In this document: in pieces, positions 1 to 9,484 of the stretch | Layout: each line of letters opens with the position of its first letter | How positions within the stretch are numbered: the stretch's first letter is position 1 | Assembly: GCA_002049455.2 (NCBI GenBank) | Contig: KV919050.1 | Location: 37,120 to 101,119 of the forward strand | Source: Porphyra umbilicalis | Taxonomy: Eukaryota > Rhodophyta > Bangiophyceae > Bangiales > Bangiaceae | Direction: 5' to 3' | Length of the DNA stretch: 64,000 nucleotides | Notes under the pieces: model-generated | What the model was told of the DNA's origin: nothing | The model's database searches: none | Seen by the model: only the letters and a program-made list of their open reading frames with translations | Translations under genes and position numbers: made by a program

Positions 1-1008
1 CAGGCGTGCAGCTTTTGCCGTGGTCCGGCGTGCCAAGGCCTCAGCCTCAGCGTCTGCGATTACTTGGACGCGCCTCGCTTCGGCGGCGTCGCGGGCACGC
101 TCTGCAGCGACCTCTTCCCGCCGAACTCGAGCTTGCTCGTCCTCCTCGTCCATTTCGGCTGCCATCCGAGCCGCTGTGCGAGCCCGGAACGCCTGCGCGG
201 CTGGCGTGCCGCGCATCGCCGCCGAATTGAAGAACACGGCCCGCTCCATATTCTTGAGGGTTTCTGCTTTGCGAACCGAAGATTCGGTCAGCTCTTTAAC
301 CCGCTTGTTCATGGCGGCGGTCGCGGCCAGCAGCCCGGCCTGGTCCTTAGTACGCTTAGACCCCATTGGCTGCACTGCAGGCTGGCCATCTGCGCGGGAT
401 GATGACGAACCACCCCGCCTCGACCCGACCCCGGCCGGGGCCGCCGAAGTGGACCCACCGCCCGCACCAGCCGCGACTGCCACGCCGGAAACCTCGTCCT
501 CCATCTCCAGGCCAACGATCACAGCCGGAGACGACAGTGAGGAGCCAGAGGAGGGGATAGGGAACGTGTCCGAGAAGCGGGGGTATTCACGCAGGAGTTC
601 CCAAGATGAGAGAAAGCGAAAGACACCACAGGACCCGGGAATGTCAGCTTTGTAATCATCTCGCTTGTTGAATGCCGCAATGGCCATATCAGTGAGGTCC
701 TTGGTGGTCATCCCAGTGTGGGGCGATCGAGTTATTGAAGCGAGGCAGGCGCTCAGGCGCGTGCAGTCAGGCGCGATATGGTCAAGCCAGCGCGTACGCA
801 CGGCGGCAACACTGCGCGCTTCCCAGTATCTCGGATCGTTCATTGTCTCAGGGTAGTTAGTTCGCTCCGCCAGCATATCGATGCGAATGCCCTCGAAAAA
901 CTGAGCCGACTTCAAGCTCGTCCCAACGTCGGCCCTGTTAGACCTCGCAATCCACCCCTTGGTGATCCCCAGCTCCTCCCCCTCAGTCCACTGGCAACCC
1001 TTGACCAT
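1..1008 (-). CDS. SANT/Myb-like protein with NAM-associated-type C-terminal region (partial)
   Basis: A 336-codon minus-strand frame stays open from an ATG at 1008 to the left edge, so the C-terminus lies outside the window. Near the N-terminus, GCQWTEGEE and GWIARSNRADVGTSLKSAQF resemble the SANT-like helix set found in plant and algal proteins (W..xE..L..W....P..G..Q...FW). A second conserved block, CGVFRFLSSWELLREYPRF, is followed by an acidic Ser/Gly linker and QPMGSKRTKDQAG, the usual order in proteins carrying a NAM-associated domain. The visible C-terminal part is a charged, Ala/Glu/Arg-rich predicted coiled coil. Proteins of this type are often DNA-binding partners of Harbinger transposases or domesticated relatives. 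The plus-strand frame at 20-655 is its antisense. Its DNA target is unknown. Confidence 0.75.
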   Translation of the reverse strand, partial: MVKGCQWTEGEELGITKGWIARSNRADVGTSLKSAQFFEGIRIDMLAERTNYPETMNDPRYWEARSVAAVRTRWLDHIAPDCTRLSACLASITRSPHTGMTTKDLTDMAIAAFNKRDDYKADIPGSCGVFRFLSSWELLREYPRFSDTFPIPSSGSSLSSPAVIVGLEMEDEVSGVAVAAGAGGGSTSAAPAGVGSRRGGSSSSRADGQPAVQPMGSKRTKDQAGLLAATAAMNKRVKELTESSVRKAETLKNMERAVFFNSAAMRGTPAAQAFRARTAARMAAEMDEEDEQARVRREEVAAERARDAAEARRVQVIADAEAEALARRTTAKAARL

Positions 1009-2461
1009 CTCGGCTGGGGGGACACGGCGGAGACGGTGTTGAGTCCAGACGCTAGCGCGCCGGTACGCGTCACTGCGATGAAGATGGGCGCGACGACGAC
1101 AGTCGACAACGCGGGGATGCGACCACGACGGCCAACGGATGCATGGCATAGAGGAGGATGCACGATTGAACAGCGATCGATCAACATCAGATTCTAAGGA
1201 GTTTCTGACCACTGATAATTATTGCTGGTATTTATTGCCGATCGATCGCGATCGATCAACGCTCTACGAATCAAGGGAGATACTCCCGATACTGTCTGCA
1301 CGCCACGGGTCACGCAGACCATTGGCGTACGTGTTCCGAACAGGGAACCAGGGGTTGGCCAAACGACTCGGGGCGTCTCCAAACAGGCCTGTTTGGAGTG
1401 GCGCTGCCGTTCAAGCTCCAAAAGAAGGGCGATCCCGCGAGACGACCACGAGATGCACTAAGGGATTAGAAAATGTGAACAGGTCTATTTATGGGTCGTC
1501 ACAGCCCCGTCACACCCTAGTTTTGGAGCGGATCCCAGCCACCAGTGCTCCAACCGTCCAAACGGCCAAACGGTGCCACGTTTGGCTGTTTGGACGGTTG
1601 GAGCCATTGGTGGAGACGCTCTGAGGTGTGTGGCCAGCACGTAGAACAGGCCCTCGAGTCATCGAGTTCTGCTAAAATAAACTTGTGTGGCCCCCGCTGA
1701 TGTGGAATTCAACACATTAGTATTTCCGTTCTGTACCTTCCAAATCATGATTCTGTTGTCAGTTGCCCACGATTTCATCAAAGGCAAGGGTTAGACAACT
1801 GCACGTCGTTGAAGGATGGTCACGAGGCCACGGTGGCACGTCGTCAGCGTACAAGTCAAGCGACGGTTGGCGTTCACGGTCTGCCTGGATGAAGCTGGCT
1901 AGACGAGACTTGCTCGACTGGTGGCCAACCGGCGGGTTGACAATGGCGTCCTAAGAGCCCTCTCGCGAGGGGTGACGACCACACCGCCTCTGGGATCTAT
2001 TGGCCTTGACCTTTCATTCGTGAGGCGCGCAGCGGGTCTGGTGGCATCGTCGTCGGCCACGAGTGGCCAACGTGCCGCCGCACGTGCGCGGCGTGCTTGC
2101 CACGGGTTGGCATCTGTCTGGGTAGCTAGGCCCCCGGGGGCCCCGCGGACCACTGCCACTCCCGCGCGGGCCGGCCCGGGCCCCCACCCGCGCCGCCGCC
2201 ACCCACCCCGAGTGTGGCCCGCATCGCGATCGCCGCGGGCATCGCCGGCGCGCCGCCCCGCCGCGTCCCCGTGTTGCCACCCCTGTACAGTATCCCCCGT
2301 CGGGCGCCCGGCTTCGACGCCTTCCCTTTCCTGGGGCGTTTCCTCCCCCCCCGGCCCCCGCCGTCCCCCCCCCCCCCCCCCCCCGCCCTCTTCTCCAGCC
2401 CCGCTCGCGCCGGTGGCCGCGCCGCTGTTGGGGCAAACGGCGGGCGCGCCCCGCGACACTC
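1009..2461. other. Intergenic region with palindromes, no gene seen
   Basis: No supported gene. The part just upstream of the minus-strand SANT gene is AT-rich and holds an 18-bp perfect palindrome at 1240-1257 (GATCGATCGCGATCGATC) near a CAATAAATA-type stretch that could serve as its promoter. A foldback structure occupies 1370-1622. From about 1900 the DNA becomes extremely GC-rich and leads into the plus-strand gene whose start could not be fixed. Confidence 0.5.
1370..1622. repeat. Foldback/MITE-like inverted repeat
   Basis: Arms at 1539-1572 and 1579-1613 pair over about 34 bases with a 6-base loop (GTGCCA) and a few mismatches. A perfect 20-bp palindrome, TCCAAACAGGCCTGTTTGGA, lies at 1378-1397 and shares the CCAAAC motif. 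The outer edges carry GCGTCTCCA (1373 onward) and its inverse TGGAGACGC (1611-1619), which suggests a small non-autonomous element. No target-site duplication was found. Confidence 0.45.
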
Positions 2462-3710
2462 GCCGGCGGGGGTGGTCCAACCGGGCCGTATGGGGCGCTC
2501 GACGCGCTGCCCGCGGGGGCCCCACCAGCGGCGGACGGGCGCGCTGCAGAGGCGGCGGCGCTCGCCGATGCTGCATCGGCACCCGTCCAAGCCGTGGCCG
2601 CCGCTTTGGCCCCGCCGGCCGCCGACCATGGCAACGGCCATGGCGCTGGCGACGGCGGCGGTGCGCCGCCCGACGTGGAGCTCGGCCCCCTCGTCGTGAC
2701 CTTTTTTGCGAACCCCTCACCCCCGTCGCTGTCGATGATGACGCGGGCCTGCTCTTTTGCGACCTCGTGCGGGACCGGCGGTCGCACGCCAACCGCGGGG
2801 TGCTGCCGCGCACCTTTTGCCCGACGGTTCTGCGGGCGGTAATCGACGTGGCGGCGACCGAGTTGTTGGTCATGAGCGCCTCTGCGTCGGGGGGGGCGTC
2901 GCTCGTCGAGTGGCTCGACTTGGCGCCGGACGGGGGGGGGTTGACCTACTCGGAATTTTTTCGTGGCACGCCCGCCGCCGGTGGCCCCCAGTGGCGGCCA
3001 CGGCAACGGCAATGGCGTCGGCGACGGCGGCGGCGGCGGCGGCGCGCAGCCGCCCGTCGGCAGCCGGCAGCTGGTGGCGGTTGCGTCCCCGCTCGTCGCC
3101 CACGCGTCGCCGGTCGCCGCGTCGCCGGGCGGGGGCTCCCCGAGCGCGGCGGCGGCGACGGCGGCGGCGGCGACCACCACCGCCGCCGCCGCCGCCGCGG
3201 GGGTGCCCCCCTGCCTCGTCGCCCTCCTCGCCAAGCAGGTCGGGCTCTTTGGTGGGTGGGTGCAGCGGCCGCCCGGGGCGGCCGCCGAGCGCCCCTCCCC
3301 GACCATTTGCGCCGTGTCGCCGGACAATGGGGCCGACGCGGACGCGGTGCGGCGGCTGCTGGTGCGGGCGGCGATGCTCGCGTCCGTGTGGCCGACGCGC
3401 GTGCGCGTCAGTGTGCCCGACGGGGGGGGGGGGGGGGGGGGGGGGGCAAGCGGCCGTTACGGGAAAGGGCAGGTGGGGAGGGGGGGGGGAGCGGCTGGGG
3501 GGGGGGGGGGGCGCCGCCCGCCCGCCCGCCGCGGCCGCCGTCACGCGGTCGGCCGCCGCGGCGGCTGCCACGCGCCCGGCGGCCGGCGGGGGGGGGGGTG
3601 GCCGCCGTCGCCGCCGACCGTGGCGTCGGGCGGCCGCGGGGGGCACCGCGACCCGCCCGGGCAGCCGGCCACGGGCTATCGGCACACCGCGGGGGCGTGG
3701 GTGGCCCCGC

Positions 3711-3751
<41 letters not shown>

Positions 3752-3789
3752 GTGGCGGGGGTGAGCTGATCACCGTCCGTGACGGGTGA
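2462..3789 (+). CDS. Unrecognised Ala/Gly-rich protein
   Basis: I do not recognise this protein. Protein-like sequence is seen in successive frames: about 2470-2700 (GPTGPYGALDALPAG... VELGPLVVTFF), 2703-2961 (VDDDAGLLFCDLVRD, LPRTFCPTVLRAVIDVAATE, SLVEWLDLAPDGGGLTYSEF) and 2963-3420 (PPCLVALLAKQVGLFGGWVQ, DADAVRRLLVRAAMLASVWP). The frame changes fall at T-runs (2702-2707, 2956-2961) and G-runs. The last frame ends in GGGGELITVRDG at a stop at 3787-3789. Low-complexity Gly/Ala linkers separate the ordered blocks. It is convergent with the minus-strand cyclase/reductase gene, about 520 bp away. The start is uncertain. The alternative is a decayed gene. Confidence 0.4.
3421..3595 (+). repeat. 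Dense G-run cluster (G-quadruplex potential)
   Basis: Several long uninterrupted G runs lie close together, the longest exceeding 20 G, separated by short spacers such as CAAGCGGCC and AGCGGCT. The arrangement satisfies the simple four-tract rule for a G-quadruplex on the plus strand. It falls within the 3' half of the unrecognised gene, where any reading frame would be poly-Gly. Confidence 0.7.
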
Positions 3790-4307
3790 GGGCGGGCGCG
3801 TCCGCGCCTGCTGCGCCCGCACCACAGGTGCGCCGTGGCGCCCGCCACCACGGCCGTGCCTCCGTCCCGCCAGCGAGCCAAGACGCCCCGCGCGCCGCCG
3901 CGTCGTCGGCCACACCAGCCGTCGGCGGCGGGCCCGGGGGGACCGCCCGCCCGCCGGCGGCGCACGCACGGTTCGCGACGGGGCGCGCGGCGGCCGGCAC
4001 GCGCACCGGCCGCCCCCGACGCGACCCGCCCCCACCACACATGGTCCCCGCAACGACCCGGCGGGTGGGTGTCCCCTCGCCCCCCTCCCCCTCCCCCTCC
4101 CCACGCGCACCGCCGTGGGGCGATTCCCCCCCCGTGGCGCCGCGCACGGCGGCGGGGGCGACGCCGGGGCAGCGACGCGACCGCGGCGCGCACGTCCACG
4201 GGGCGGCACGGGGCCACGACCGGCGGACGGAAAACAAAAAAAAACGCTTGGCTCGGCGGAACCGCCCGAGCCGCCGCGACCCGCACCCGTCGTGCGGCGC
4301 CCCCTCC

Positions 4308-5217
4308 CTACCCACCACCACCCGGCGCCACTGGGCGGCCGACGAGCACGACGTCCCCCCCCAGGACCGACGCGGTCACGTCGGCGAGGCGCGGGAAGCC
4401 CCCCCCCCCCCCCCCCCCCCCCCCCGCCGCCAACGCGCACCGCCCCCGGGGCGGCAACGACCACGGGCGCGACGGTCACGAGCGCCGCGTCGGCGAGCGG
4501 CCGCCCCCCGCCCGCCGTCGGCGCCAAAAAAGAGCCGAGGACGGCGCCGCCGCCTTCGACCATCACCGACCGCACGCCGCGGGCGCGGAGGTTGGCGAGC
4601 ACCGCCGGCAGGTGCAGGCGCGTGCGGGGGACGACCCCGCCGCCGTCGCCGCCGCCGCCACCGCTGCCGCTGGCGCCATTGGCGCCCGCCCCGTCGGCCG
4701 CGGCGTGCGTCGCGGGTGGCGGCGCGACGGCGGGGACGGGGACGGTGAGGAGCCCCCCCCCAAAGGGCGCGTCGCCCGCCCCCCCCCCCCCCCCCCCCCC
4801 CAGCGAGTCGGCCACGTACCGCAGCGCCGGGGCGACCCCCCCCCCCGGGCGGTGAGGAGCTTGGCGCCGACGGGCAGGCGACCCACCCCATCCAACACGA
4901 CCGGCAGCGGGTGCGCGCCGCCCGCGCCGTACCGCCGCACCGTCAGCGACGGGTCGTCGGCGAGGACGGTGCCGACGCCAACAACGATCGCGTCGTGCGC
5001 CGCCCGCAGGCCGTGGGCGACCGCCCACGTGGCGGGGGCGGAGAGGGACAGCGTCGCGCCGGCGGCGCCCGAGAGGGCGCCGTCGAGGGACTGCGCCCAC
5101 GTGGCCGTGACAAACGGGTGCGCCGCCGCCGGCGGGTGCGCGGCAATGGCGGCGCGGAGGGGGGCGAGCACCGCCTCCACGCCGGGGTAGGTGGGGGGGG
5201 GGGGACGGGGGGGGGGG
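4308..5217 (-). CDS. RibD/RIB7-type pyrimidine reductase domain
   Basis: This matches the reductase domain of riboflavin biosynthesis, which reduces the ribosylamino-pyrimidine 5'-phosphate intermediate with NADPH. Visible motifs in order: FVTATWAQSLDGALSG (substrate strand), HDAIVVGVGTVLADDPSLTV (the hallmark hD.i.vG.gTvl.DdPsL), PLPVVLDGVGRLP, then GVRSVMVEGGGAVLGSFL (glycine-rich nucleotide-binding motif) and LADAALVTVAPVV. The end, FPRLADVTASVLGGDVVLVG, stops at TAG 4308-4310. Frames change at the C-runs 4836-4846 and 4399-4425; one extra base at each would keep the frame. No methionine precedes the domain in its own frame, and no stop separates it from the cyclase upstream. An ATG at 5301 in another frame is the alternative start of a separate gene. 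Confidence 0.75.
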
Positions 5218-5417
5218 ACGCCACCGCCAACCGCTTGAGGCCGTCGTCGACGGCGCCGGCCGAGGCGTCGGCCGTGTCGACACCCGCCGCAGGGGCGCCA
5301 TCGGCCCCCTCCCGCGGCCGCTTCTTGCTCACCGCCGCGGACGTGGCGGCGGCGGCGGCCGCCGCCGCCGCTGCCGCTGCCGCCGCCGCCGCCGCCGCCA
5401 CCGTCGCGTCCCGGCCG

Positions 5418-6585
5418 AGGCGCACGGCCTTGCCGACGACGCGGAGCGTCGCCCACCCCCCCCCCCCCCCCCGTCAGCGTCGCGTCGACGCCCGCCGCCA
5501 CCGCCACCGCCACCGCCGTTTCAGTGTGGCGCGTCGGCGGCGCAATGCGCACCGCGCTGACGCCGGCGGCGAGCGCGAGGTACGGCAGCAGCTGATCCGC
5601 CGCGTGCGCGTCAACGGCCGCGCCCGCCGCCACGTCGGCGGCGAGCGACGCCGCCGCCGCCGCGCCGACCGCCTCGGCGCGGACCCCCTTTTCGCCGAGC
5701 GCCGACGCGCCAACGACGCGGCCGTCGGGGTAGGTGAGCGCAAGCGTAATGCCGCAGGCGCGGGGGGTGTAGGCGGGGGGGGGGGGGGGGTGGGGGTGCC
5801 CGCTGGGACGCTGCCGCCGCCGTCGGCGGCGGCGGCGGCGGCGGCGGCGCCGCTGCCGCCGTCGGGGTTGCCGCACCTGCCGCGGCGGCCGCGGTCGCGG
5901 CCCCTGCCGCGGTCGCGTTTCCCCCCCCTCCCCCCCCCCCCCCCGCCCTGTGGCCTTCCGCCACGGGCGTGCCCTCCACGTCGAGCATGACGCCGCTCGT
6001 GTCGGCGAGGCGCGCCCACGTGGCCGCCGGGAGGGCGCGGCGGAGCTCCGCCGCCGCGCCCGCAATTAGGCGCGCGCCGACGCTTTCGGGGAGGCCCGTC
6101 ACCCACGCGCGGCCGGTCAAGGCGGTCGGCTCCCCCGCGTCGGTCCAGTCGACGGGGGAGAGCAACCCCCCCCCCCATCCCCACCGCCGCCCCCACCGCC
6201 ACCGCCGTCGCCGCCGTCGCCGCCACCGCCGTCGCCACCGTCGCCGCCGCCTTCGCCGTGCGCCGCGGCGGCGGGCACGGCGACATCCCACGACGCGGCC
6301 CCCCCCCCCGCGGGTAGTAGCCCGGCACGACCCCCCCCGCGGGCGTCAGCGCCACGCCGACGCACCCGAGCAGCGGCGCGAGCACCAGCCGCACGTAGTC
6401 CACGGGCGGCGACGCGGCGACGGCGGTGCCGCCGCGGAGGGTTAGGCGCGCTGGCGCAACGGTGAGGGCGGCCGGCAGCGCCGCTTGGAGGATGAGGGTA
6501 ACCGCCCCGGCGGTGCCCGCGTCCGCCTCGTACACGCGGATGGCGGGCGTCGGCGCGTGGGGGGCGGGTGGGGGTGGGGGCAGCA

Positions 6586-6656
<71 letters not shown>

Positions 6657-6895
6657 CCGCCGGGCGCCGACACGGTCAGCGCGTGGGAGCCGCGGCTGGC
6701 GCCCACGACCGCCACGCCGGTGAGGGCGCCGACGAGGCGCGCGCCCGCCACGTGTTGGGCGCCGAGGCCGGGCGTCGGCCGCCCGCCGCGGATGTGGTGG
6801 ACGGTGATGGGGCGGCCGAGGGTGGCCGCGTAGGCGAGGGCGGCGCGCACGACTTGGCCGCCGCCCTCGCCGGCGGCGCCGTCAATGGTGATCAT
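5418..6895 (-). CDS. RTCA: RNA 3'-terminal phosphate cyclase (RTCA/RtcA type)
   Basis: This enzyme converts RNA 3'-phosphates to 2',3'-cyclic phosphates through a covalent nucleotidyl-histidine. The N-terminus MITIDGAAGEGGGQVVRAAL is the family signature and fixes the start at 6895; an in-frame ATG at 7057 would add a 54-residue Ser/Pro-rich leader. Next come ITVHHIRGGRPTPGLGAQHV, ADAGTAGAVTLILQAALPA and VPGYYPRGGG. Later blocks are GEPTALTGRAWVTGLPESVG, LALTYPDGRVVGASALGEKG, DQLLPYLALA and PPTRHTETAVAV. The last holds the expected catalytic His (codon 5526-5524), so this is cyclase-type rather than the His-less Rcl1 type. A poly-Pro insert is encoded by a GGC repeat at 6585-6651. Frames change at C-runs 6299-6309, 6166-6176 and 5456-5472 and near 5775-5790. 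Confidence 0.85.
6585..6651. repeat. (GGC)n microsatellite inside the cyclase gene
   Basis: An almost perfect GGC trinucleotide repeat of more than 20 units. Read on the minus strand it encodes a poly-Pro stretch between the first two conserved cyclase blocks, in a place where the protein can tolerate an insertion. The frame is kept across it. Confidence 0.9.
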
Positions 6896-7623
6896 GGGCG
6901 GGCGTCGGGGGGCGTGGGGGGGGGAAGAGGAAGCGGGGGGGATGCAAGTGGGAAGGGGAAGGGCGTGGGGGGAGGGAGGGGAAGACTGTGAGCTTGGGGA
7001 AGGGGAGGGAGCGGGGGCGGCGACAGGGGAGGCGGCTAAAAGCAGACACAGGCGCACAGGATGGGCTCTGTGACCAAATAAAAAGCAGCACGGGGGAGCC
7101 GACGCCAGAGCCGTTTGAAGACGTGGTCACGGTCGGCAGCTTTAGCCGAAACGCCAGTACAAGCCGCCAGTGGGACCCGGCCTTGAGGTCTCCTTCAACA
7201 GGGGCGGGCGGCACGTCGCGGGCGGCGGCGAGGCGCGCCGTCGACCAACGCCGCGGCAGACGTATCAATAGCCGGCAGCCGACGCAGACGGCGGCCGACG
7301 GGGGCCGCCGCGGGTGACGCGGAACACGTGGCAGGGTCGCACTTGATCCCGCAGCGGCCTCCACGTCGAAACATTCGTGTATGTTTCTGCGACACGTTTT
7401 CAAACTAAAGTGGCGTTCGCGAAAAATACCCCGGCCTGGGAACTCGTGAAGGAATCGGGCGCATCACCATTCACGGGTGCAGGCCGTGAATGCTGCCCGT
7501 GAATGCTACATTGGCCAATCAGAGAGCGTCGTTGTTTCAGTCTGAGCGCTCAGGGCACGATCAGACACGTCCCAGCTGTCGGTCTCCAATGGGCCGTTCT
7601 GACGCAGTCACCCGGCCGGCTTA
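6896..7623. other. Intergenic region upstream of the cyclase
   Basis: No gene is supported. Purine-rich sequence (6896-7020) directly precedes the cyclase start. Around 7465-7520 the octamer ATTCACGG or its inverse CCGTGAAT occurs three times in 40 bp, next to an inverted CCAAT box (TTGGCCAAT). The same octamer recurs at about 9980-10020. The region may hold the promoter of the minus-strand cyclase. Confidence 0.4.
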
Positions 7624-8216
7624 GGCCCAGTCTACACGGCGAGCGACGTGAACGTGATTCGGCGCCAATATGAACATAAGTCCGCCAAAAAACACGTGAT
7701 GTGGCGCCGTCTTTCTTCACGGCACGCACGAACACACTGTGCCAGAAGTTTATGGTCTGATCTGGCAGGGGGCGGGACGCGTGTCCCGCCGCCCCTGATG
7801 CCCCCTCTGGCTGACGCGTGTGACACCGACGCAGCGAGAGCTCATACGTGGCTGCACCAAGCAGGCATCTCTCGAGAACTGACGGGTCTCCCATCTCTTG
7901 ATCCGAGTGGTGCAGTCGTGAGGAGCCTTCTCGTCCAATCACTTCTGCGAAAGCCAAAAGACGCAAACGGCATATTGCTTTCCAAACACGTTCACGTGCG
8001 CGAGATATAAAAAAAAATCTCGCGCACGTGAACGTGTTCGGCTTGAATGCGCCGAATGAACCTGTTTCGGCTCGTAAGTCCTTTGTGTGCGGGATCGCAC
8101 GGTCGGCCGGATTGGGTCTAACAGTATTAGCGTGATTGGGGTGTGATTGGAACGAAGCGCTCCCATTGGCTAGCACGTGTCTGAGCACGCCGTGCACGCG
8201 CCGTGTAGACTGGGCC
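7624..8216. mobile_element. PIF/Harbinger-type MITE, 593 bp
   Basis: Perfect 18-bp terminal inverted repeats, GGCCCAGTCTACACGGCG at 7624-7641 and its inverse at 8199-8216, are flanked on both sides by TTA (7621-7623 and 8217-8219). A 3-bp TTA duplication is typical of PIF/Harbinger insertions. The internal open frames show no transposase motifs, so the element is non-autonomous. A perfect 21-bp internal hairpin lies at 7986-8037. The window holds a full-length Harbinger transposase gene at 33.3 kb, but its terminal repeats were not found, so the partnership is inferred. Confidence 0.9.
7986..8037. repeat. Perfect 21-bp hairpin inside the MITE
   Basis: Arms at 7986-8006 and 8017-8037 are exact reverse complements and contain two CACGTG E-box cores. 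The 10-base loop is ATAAAAAAAA. A related CGTGAACGTG motif sits near the left end at about 7647. The hairpin may be a remnant of nested inverted repeats or a transcribed stem-loop. Confidence 0.9.
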
Positions 8217-9268
8217 TTACTGACATGAATCCCTTCCTATTTCCTATAGATCATTGGGAATACCCAGCGACGTCCCGCTACCCCCCTACGATGCAGCCCG
8301 TCACCCCCGTCGCTCATCCCCTCGCTGCCCGGCTGCCTCCTGCAGCCCCCGCCGTCGTCCCCCCCCGCCTACAGCGCTACCTGGCCTCTGCCGCTGCCGC
8401 CGGCCGCGTCTTTGCTGCGGCTGCCTGGCTACCGCCTGCCCACGGCCGCACGGCCGCCGCCCGCCTGCGGCCTACCTGCCGGCTGTCGCTGCCGCTGCCG
8501 GCCCCCTGCCCCCCGCCGCAGTGCCGACTGCCTCCCGCGCCGCTGGTGCTCCCCCCCCGCCATGTCACCGGCGCCCGGCAGCGGCCGCTGCCGTATTCCG
8601 CTCATGCGGCGGCTACCCGGCCGCCGCCGCTGCCCCTGTCGCGCCTCCTTCGCTACCGCCCCCACTGCCGCCCCCGCTGCCGTCGCCATCGCTCTCTGCT
8701 GCCGCTGCGTGCCGGCTGCCCCCCCTGCCACCTTTGACCTCTCCCGCGGACCCCGTCGCGACACGCGCGTCCACCGGGGCCGCCACCGCGACAGCGCGGG
8801 GCGCTGCGGCGTTGTAAACCAGGGGCTTATTGACTGTTGCTGGGGAGGGTGGGGTGCTGATTCCTGGTGTGTGGGCGTAGCGCTGGGAAACGCGGTACGA
8901 GTGGTGGTGAAAGGCTGAGTGGCACACACTGCGGCCTTTTCCATGTGCAGAGAAGTGTATGAAGGAACTGTCAGTGAGCTTAGCAAGTAGCACTACCTTT
9001 CTCAGCGCCCTCAAGAGGTCTAGAAACAGCAGAGAGATGCCCTTGTTTCAACAACGTATGTTTGCACAGCGAGGGCATGTTCCGTATTGCCCTTCCTGCC
9101 GGGTTCCAGATCGGTTCACGTGGGGGGTGTGCACAAGACACTTCTTGAGACGATCACAACATCTTTTTCTTTGTGAGTCGTTCCTGGGTCTATCAAGTGC
9201 GCTATGAACGGTAGTATAAGTGGCTAAGCGCGCAGACAATTTCTTCGTGTCCTGTTCTACACTTCAAC
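8217..9268. other. C/T-rich low-complexity region
   Basis: From 8270 to 8740 the plus strand is strongly pyrimidine-rich and is open in more than one frame (Pro/Ala/Leu/Arg-rich), which reflects composition. From 8820 to 9268 base use is ordinary with no recognisable gene. A TATAAG motif at 9215-9220 lies about 50 bp before a small open frame. Confidence 0.4.
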
Positions 9269-9484
9269 ATGGCAGATGAAGACAATAGCACCCCAACCTC
9301 CGCCGGCTCACGTCCTGCTGCTCAGCCTCTGAACAGCAGTTCTTATGCCCCCCAGACATCAGAGATTATACACGCAGCATTAAACACTCTGATGAAAGCT
9401 ACAGGATCGTCCCACTCCATGTTGCATACCCGCCGCCGCCGCGCCCGGCGCCAGCGGTCCGCCGCCGGTCAACACTGCCCCTAA
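9269..9484 (+). CDS. Short open frame, unrecognised
   Basis: A 71-residue frame begins MADEDNSTPTSAGSRPA and includes TSEIIHAALNTLMKATGSS, which has an amphipathic helical look, before an Arg-rich tail. A TATAAG motif lies about 50 bp upstream and the ATG has a purine at -3 (AACATGG). It could be the first exon or a truncated copy of a longer gene. No family recognised. Confidence 0.3.
   Translation: MADEDNSTPTSAGSRPAAQPLNSSSYAPQTSEIIHAALNTLMKATGSSHSMLHTRRRRARRQRSAAGQHCP

Noticed and set aside
20-655. 211-codon plus-strand open frame
   Set aside because: It is antisense to the minus-strand SANT-like gene, which shows conserved motifs and stays open over 336 codons.
1899-5301. Many long overlapping frames on both strands (Arg, Pro, Gly-rich)
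   Set aside because: They are products of extreme GC content. Only the frames carrying recognisable or ordered blocks were kept.
8177-8817. Pro/Ala-rich frames at 8.2-8.8 kb
   Set aside because: Pyrimidine-biased low complexity open in more than one frame, with no conserved block.
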